From Gammaproteobacteria bacterium (lineage in GTDB: Bacteria; Pseudomonadota; Gammaproteobacteria; Methylococcales; Methylomonadaceae): DNA of 8,532 bases. The translations under genes and the position numbers were made by a program. Where the stretch lies: assembly GCA_024276805.1 (NCBI GenBank), contig JAJRWJ010000311.1, positions 1 through 8,532 of the forward strand, given 5' to 3'. Each line of letters begins with the position of its first letter. Position 1 is the stretch's first letter. Shown piece by piece: positions 6,956 to 8,532 of the stretch. The notes below the pieces were generated by a model. It had not been told where the DNA came from. It did not search any database and worked only from the letters and a program-made list of their open reading frames with translations.

Positions 6956-7711
6956 TCATGCGACAAAAAAACTGGCGGCCAGCATTTCCATGATCAACGC
7001 CCAGCCATCGGCCAGCACGAACAGCATCAATTTGAACGGCAGCGACACGATCATCGGCGACAGCATCATCATGCCCATGGACATCAGGACACTGGCCACC
7101 ACCAGGTCGATGATCAGAAAGGGCAGAAAGATCAGAAATCCGATCTGAAACGCGGTTTTCAATTCGCTGGTCACATAGGCCGGCAACAACAGGGAGAAAG
7201 GCACATCCGATGCCGATTGCAACTCTCCCTTCCCGGAAATACGCACGAACAGCTCCAGATCCGATTCCCGGGTCTGCCGGAGCATGAACTGTTTGAACGG
7301 TCCAGACGCCTTGTCCATGGCCCCCAGAACATCGATCTTTTCCTGCAGGTAGGGCTGCACCGCTTCGCTGTGGACTTTGTCGAAAACCGGCATCATGATG
7401 AACAGCGTCAAGAACAGTGACAGCCCCAGCAGAACCTGATTGCTGGGCGCCTGGGCGGTACCCAGCGCCTGACGCAGCAGAGCCAGCACGATCACGATCC
7501 GGGTAAAGGAGGTCATGGTCCAAAGCAGCGCCGGCAGCAACGTCAGCATGGTCATCAGTGCCAGAATCTGAATGGTCACGGTATAACTTTGACCACCCTG
7601 ACTGTCGGTGACCACTGTGACTGCCTGTATACCGGGCGCCGCCCATGCATTATGAGCACCTATGATAAAAATGACCACGGCCAGCGCCGTTGAACAATAC
7701 GCTTTATTCAC
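6956..7711 (-). CDS. fliP: FliP, export pore subunit
   Basis: FliP is the main subunit (five copies) of the flagellar export pore. The 251-residue protein begins with a signal peptide (hydrophobic 8-18, probable cut after AWA at 22-24), as FliP proteins usually do. Membrane segments lie around 44-67, 92-110, 186-205 and 208-235. The family signature PAYVTSELKTAFQIGF is complete at 177-192, and the methionine-rich gate segment MSMGMMMLSPM is at 210-220. TSFTRIVIVLALLRQALG..QAPSNQVL (68-94) is also diagnostic. The start codon is GTG at 7711, overlapping the fliO stop by 8 nt (GTGAATAA), with AGGGAG 6 nt upstream. Translation is probably coupled to fliO. Confidence 0.97.
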   Translation of the reverse strand: MNKAYCSTALAVVIFIIGAHNAWAAPGIQAVTVVTDSQGGQSYTVTIQILALMTMLTLLPALLWTMTSFTRIVIVLALLRQALGTAQAPSNQVLLGLSLFLTLFIMMPVFDKVHSEAVQPYLQEKIDVLGAMDKASGPFKQFMLRQTRESDLELFVRISGKGELQSASDVPFSLLLPAYVTSELKTAFQIGFLIFLPFLIIDLVVASVLMSMGMMMLSPMIVSLPFKLMLFVLADGWALIMEMLAASFFVA

Positions 7712-8258
7712 GGGAGGCTCCCTGCATGGCCTGCTTCAGTTTTCTGGAGAAATCGAATCTGGAATACCCATCCTTGCCTCGCCCCGGGCTGACCAGACAA
7801 TCCTCACCTTCCAGAACCTGCAGGGTTTCTATACGGCCAGGACTGACCCCCAGCAGCAGTTGTTTCTCACCAACCTGCAGCAGCACCACTTTCTCCCGTA
7901 CACCCAACGACAAACCACCGACCACCCGCAGCATACCCGGCCCCACAGCGGACAGGCCCGCGACTTTGCGCACCAGCCAGATACACAGGAAAAAGATGAT
8001 CAGCACCAGCAGCAAGGCGCCCGACCAGCCCAGCATATCGCCGGCGGAAACGGGTTTGACTGCGGATCGGGCATTTTCCAGGGCGTGTGCTTCGGGAATG
8101 ACCAAGGTCCAGCCCGTAAGCAGTGCAGCGCCTGTTTTCCCCGGATGAAAAGGCCTGTTGGCAACTACTCGAATAGTTGATACATACTCCCAGCCACGCG
8201 TGGCGATGCAAATCAGGTGTTGTACCAGAGTAGCAATGAGAATCGGCAATTTATTCAT
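7704..8258 (-). CDS. fliO: FliO, export gate assembly protein with an extended N-terminus
   Basis: FliO helps the FliP ring assemble before FliQ and FliR join; it is a bitopic membrane protein. Recognisable parts are one membrane segment (about 78-97, GWSGALLLVLIIFFLCIWLVRK) and the FliO core after it (108-146, GMLRVVGGLSLGVREKVVLLQVG, then LLLGVSPGRIETL), followed by a basic tail. The 184 residues exceed the usual roughly 120-150. The first 75 contain a hydrophobic stretch at 4-18, a polar part at 20-42, then a signal-like segment ending PEAHA (43-59). The start at 8258 is supported by a 1-nt overlap with the fliN stop and AGGAAG 8 nt upstream. The next in-frame ATG is Met74. Residues 19-33 are encoded by two inverted repeats and codons rare in the neighbours (TCA, GTA, CGA). 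Function is certain from core and context; the N-terminus is not. Confidence 0.88.
   Translation of the reverse strand: MNKLPILIATLVQHLICIATRGWEYVSTIRVVANRPFHPGKTGAALLTGWTLVIPEAHALENARSAVKPVSAGDMLGWSGALLLVLIIFFLCIWLVRKVAGLSAVGPGMLRVVGGLSLGVREKVVLLQVGEKQLLLGVSPGRIETLQVLEGEDCLVSPGRGKDGYSRFDFSRKLKQAMQGASRE
7712..7723 (-). promoter_or_regulatory. Ribosome binding site of fliP, with a small self-complementary sequence
   Basis: The minus strand reads AGGGAGCCTCCC directly before the GTG start of fliP. AGGGAG (7718-7723) is the Shine-Dalgarno. GGGA-GCC-TCCC could fold into a 4-bp hairpin hiding it. The site lies inside the last codons of fliO, so ribosomes finishing fliO would open it; this is inference. 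Confidence 0.5.
8162..8204. repeat. Two inverted repeats inside the 5' part of fliO
   Basis: CAACTA-CTCGAA-TAGTTG (8162-8179) is a perfect 6-bp stem with a 6-nt loop. GCCACGCGTGGC (8193-8204) is a perfect 12-bp palindrome. They lie 13 nt apart in codons for FliO residues 19-33, the part that looks unlike other FliO proteins. No matching copy was noticed elsewhere in the window. Confidence 0.55.
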
Positions 8259-8532
8259 CAGGTCAGCTTCCTGACGCGTTCCGAGGGGCTGATCACATCA
8301 GTCAGCCGAATGCCAAACTTGTCATTGACCACCACCACTTCGCCGTGGGCGATCAGGGTGCCATTGACCAGCACATCCATCGGTTCGCCCGCCAGCCGGT
8401 CCAGTTCCACCACCGAGCCCTGATTCAACTGCAGCAGATTGCGGATATTGATCCGGGTGCGCCCGATTTCCATGGAAATAGTCACCGGCACATCCAGAAT
8501 CACATCCAGATTGACTTCCTCATCCTTGCTGC
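8258..8532 (-). CDS. fliN: FliN, C-ring switch protein (C-terminal part; gene runs off the right edge)
   Basis: FliN forms the base of the C-ring (switch complex), which sets rotation direction and receives export substrates. The window holds the last 90 codons, essentially the whole SPOA domain. The text reads NLDVILDVPVTISMEIGRT, then the LLQLNQGSVVELDRLAGEPMD and VNGTLIAHGEVVVVNDKFGIR stretches, ending TDVISPSERVRKLT. This is the standard FliN C-terminus (LDVPV...LGRT..I..LL.L..GSVVELD...GEP.D..VNG.LIA.GEVVVV...FG.R.TD..S..ER...L). The reading frame stays open to the window edge, so the true start and the acidic N-terminal part lie upstream outside it. A GTG at 8503 inside the SPOA domain is not the start. 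The stop overlaps the fliO ATG by one base. Confidence 0.96.
   Translation of the reverse strand, partial: SKDEEVNLDVILDVPVTISMEIGRTRINIRNLLQLNQGSVVELDRLAGEPMDVLVNGTLIAHGEVVVVNDKFGIRLTDVISPSERVRKLT
8267..8272 (-). promoter_or_regulatory. Ribosome binding site deciding the fliO start
   Basis: AGGAAG on the minus strand, inside the last codons of fliN, stands 8 nt before the ATG at 8258. With the TGATG stop-start overlap it supports the long form of FliO despite its unusual N-terminus. Confidence 0.65.

Noticed and set aside
4837..6993. A 718-codon open frame on the plus strand, opposite flhB, fliR and fliQ (and a 495-codon one at 3244-4731 opposite flhA).
   Set aside because: Its codons are exactly in register with the sense codons of these four genes, which share one frame. 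In that register a stop appears only where the sense strand uses TTA, CTA or TCA, and these genes use almost only CTG-type leucine codons. For example, the 3244-4731 frame ends at the rare TTA for Leu6 of FlhA. The Gln/His/Arg-rich product has no recognisable domain.
8489..8510. A 10-bp direct repeat with 12-nt period (CACATCCAGA twice) in fliN.
   Set aside because: It encodes LDVILDV, the conserved start of the FliN SPOA domain, so the protein sequence explains it.

Overview
The window holds ten genes, all on the minus strand and packed almost without gaps. They are a single piece of a flagellar gene cluster. In the direction of transcription (right to left) the order is fliN (5' part outside the window), fliO, fliP, fliQ, fliR, flhB, flhA, flhF, fleN/flhG and fliA (3' part outside the window). 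The order flhA-flhF-fleN-fliA directly behind fliNOPQR-flhB, and the presence of FlhF and FleN (which set flagellar position and number), point to a polar-flagellated gammaproteobacterium of the Pseudomonas/Vibrio type of organisation. The moderately GC-rich sequence with CTG-dominated leucine codons agrees, but the genus cannot be named from the sequence alone.

Right part (about 4750-8532): the end of the C-ring switch protein FliN, then the flagellar type III export gate: FliO (assembly factor), FliP, FliQ and FliR (export pore) and FlhB (substrate-specificity switch). Junctions are a 1-nt overlap (fliN/fliO), an 8-nt overlap (fliO/fliP), then gaps of 19, 3 and 6 nt. Middle (2653-4746): FlhA, the large export-gate ring protein, 3 nt behind flhB. 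Left (1-2573): the SRP-type GTPase FlhF, its MinD-like partner FleN overlapping it by 8 nt, and the start of the flagellar sigma factor FliA 11 nt later. The only real intergenic space is the 79 bp between flhA and flhF; it holds a perfect 7-bp stem-loop and a possible promoter.

Together these genes build the membrane export gate, decide where and how many flagella are made (FlhF/FleN), and supply the sigma factor for late flagellar genes. No RNA gene, mobile element, CRISPR array or defence system is visible. I found no undescribed system. The points worth a second look are local: an NPSH instead of NPTH autocleavage motif in FlhB, an unusually long FliO N-terminus containing two inverted repeats and atypical codons, two A8 tracts in the flhF linker, the stem-loop/promoter candidate before flhF, and fliQ-fliR-flhB-flhA all lying in one reading register with only 3-6 nt between them.
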